The notes below the pieces were generated by a model that saw nothing but the letters and a program-made list of their open reading frames with translations, was not told where the DNA came from and made no database searches. From Sphingobacterium chuzhouense (GTDB taxonomy: Bacteria; Bacteroidota; Bacteroidia; Sphingobacteriales; Sphingobacteriaceae), in NCBI RefSeq assembly GCF_014692525.1, contig NZ_JACNYL010000006.1:171313-235312 (forward strand): 64,000 nucleotides of DNA, in the 5' to 3' direction. Below are positions 63,438-64,000 of the stretch, piece by piece (positions within the stretch are counted from its first letter, which is position 1; each line of letters opens with the position of its first letter). A program made the position numbers and the translations under genes.

Positions 63438-63824
63438 ATGTACATGAATAATTTTAAAAAATATTATATAGTATCCGCACCCCCGGAAGATATTTATAAA
63501 GCGTTAACAACGGAAATTACCATTCGGCTCTGGACGGGAGATGAAGTGGAAATAGATCCACAAGAAGGTGGAGAGTTCTCTATGTGGGATGGAGCTATTA
63601 CAGGAAAATTTATACAACTTGATCCTTATAAGAAAATTGTCCAACAATGGTATTTTGGGGAACAAGAAGAACCTTCCATTGTTACCATTAAACTTCATGA
63701 AGATAAAAGAGGTACTTCATTTGAACTATATCATGCCAATATCCCTGATGAAGCCTATGACGATATTGTAGAAGGTTGGAACGATACTTACATGGCATCT
63801 CTTATAGAGTTTTATGAAGAGTGA
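63438..63824 (+). CDS. SRPBCC/START-like domain protein (AHSA1-type)
   Basis: 128 residues, a single-domain START-like fold: YYIVSAPPEDIYKALTTE (N-terminal strand and helix), RLWTGDEVEIDPQEGGEFSM, GKFIQLDPYKKIVQQWYFGE, and a long C-terminal helix YDDIVEGWNDTYMASLIEFY. It resembles AHSA1 proteins, which bind small hydrophobic molecules or modulate Hsp90; no ligand can be named. A second ATG at 63444 is equally possible. It is convergent with the rRNA operon. Confidence 0.88.
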   Translation: MYMNNFKKYYIVSAPPEDIYKALTTEITIRLWTGDEVEIDPQEGGEFSMWDGAITGKFIQLDPYKKIVQQWYFGEQEEPSIVTIKLHEDKRGTSFELYHANIPDEAYDDIVEGWNDTYMASLIEFYEE

Positions 63825-63840
63825 AAAGCAGCAAGCAATC

Positions 63841-63870
63841 AAAAAAGCCCCTGCAGTTTCCTGCAGGGGC
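63841..63870 (-). terminator. Intrinsic terminator of the rRNA operon
   Basis: On the minus strand GCCCCTGCAG and CTGCAGGGGC form a perfect 10-bp stem (63861-63870/63847-63856) closed by a GAAA tetraloop and followed by six T residues (63846-63841). It lies 15 bases after the 5S gene and also ends the convergent SRPBCC gene's region. Confidence 0.93.
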
Positions 63871-63884
63871 TCCGTATAAAATTT

Positions 63885-63992
63885 GGCACCGACCTACTCT
63901 CCCACCTTTTACGGCAGTACCATCGGCTCTGGCGGGCTTGACTGCTCTGTTCGGAATGGGAAGAGGTAGACACCGCCGATATAGGCACCTGA
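63885..63992 (-). rRNA. rrf: 5S ribosomal RNA
   Basis: The minus strand reads a complete 5S gene of about 108 bases, from AGGTGCCTATATCGGCGGTG through the conserved CCCATTCCGAACAGAGCAGT core to GGGAGAGTAGGTCGGTGCC. The 5' and 3' ends pair (GGTGCCTA with TAGGTCGGTGCC) as in helix I. The ends are estimated to within a few bases. It should be the last gene of an rRNA operon whose 23S and 16S genes lie beyond the right edge. Confidence 0.93.
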
Positions 63993-64000
63993 ATATCTTG

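Overview
The window comes from a member of the Bacteroidota, most likely order Sphingobacteriales (Sphingobacteriaceae or a close relative). The support is a SusC/SusD pair under a FecI/FecR-type sigma/anti-sigma pair, Bacteroidota-style promoters (TAnnTTTG at -7, sometimes TTG about 20 bases upstream), OmpA with thrombospondin-type calcium repeats, a Bacteroidota-type omega subunit and a YfhO-family membrane protein. The genes are almost all intact; only the gene at the left edge is cut. I found no CRISPR array, transposase gene, prophage or tRNA.

Region 1 (1-18457, all minus strand) is a Wzx/Wzy exopolysaccharide locus read from right to left. It holds the priming phosphoglycosyl transferase, a beta-barrel protein, a secreted lipoprotein, a PHP-type tyrosine phosphatase, Wza, Wzc, Wzx, two glycosyltransferases, two acyltransferase-like enzymes, a NodB-like deacetylase, a Wzy polymerase, an ATP-grasp ligase, an (alpha/alpha) toroid protein and UDP-GlcNAc 2-epimerase (cut). 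A 543-base leader with hairpins precedes it, and a strong internal hairpin splits it. Region 2 (18961-21336) is an ergothioneine cluster (egtD, egtB) with a tiny lipoprotein. Region 3 (21478-28508) is an ECF sigma factor, FecR, SusC and SusD nutrient-uptake module. Region 4 (28514-34722) makes activated sugars for the polysaccharide: rfbBCDA (dTDP-rhamnose), then an exonuclease, manC and a second PHP phosphatase. Region 5 (35195-44440) is housekeeping on the minus strand: RarA, YfhO, KtrA/KtrB potassium uptake, an AsmA-like protein and RsgA.

Region 6 (44864-58282, plus strand) carries polA, a YwqK-like protein, psd, a histidine kinase, a PhoU-like protein with the Pit phosphate transporter, a major OmpA, a TPR protein, aroE, an MBL hydrolase and a LolC/E-like permease. 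Region 7 (58283 to the end) has a small secreted protein, a NifU-like protein, bamD-rpoZ-coaBC, an rRNA m5C methyltransferase, an SRPBCC protein and the 5S rRNA end of an rRNA operon whose remainder lies beyond the right edge.

The most unusual content is a family of three intergenic elements (about 31891-32252, 34765-35195 and 44486-44850, the last inverted). Each is 360-430 bases, has hairpin ends that form terminal inverted repeats, and keeps a common architecture: a possible H-type pseudoknot at one end, a conserved hairpin, and a long stem whose sequence differs completely between copies while staying complementary within each copy. One end of each copy lies 1-9 bases from a TATCTTTG promoter box. 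A second pattern is that five genes have their -7 box exactly four bases before the ATG, which predicts leaderless mRNAs.
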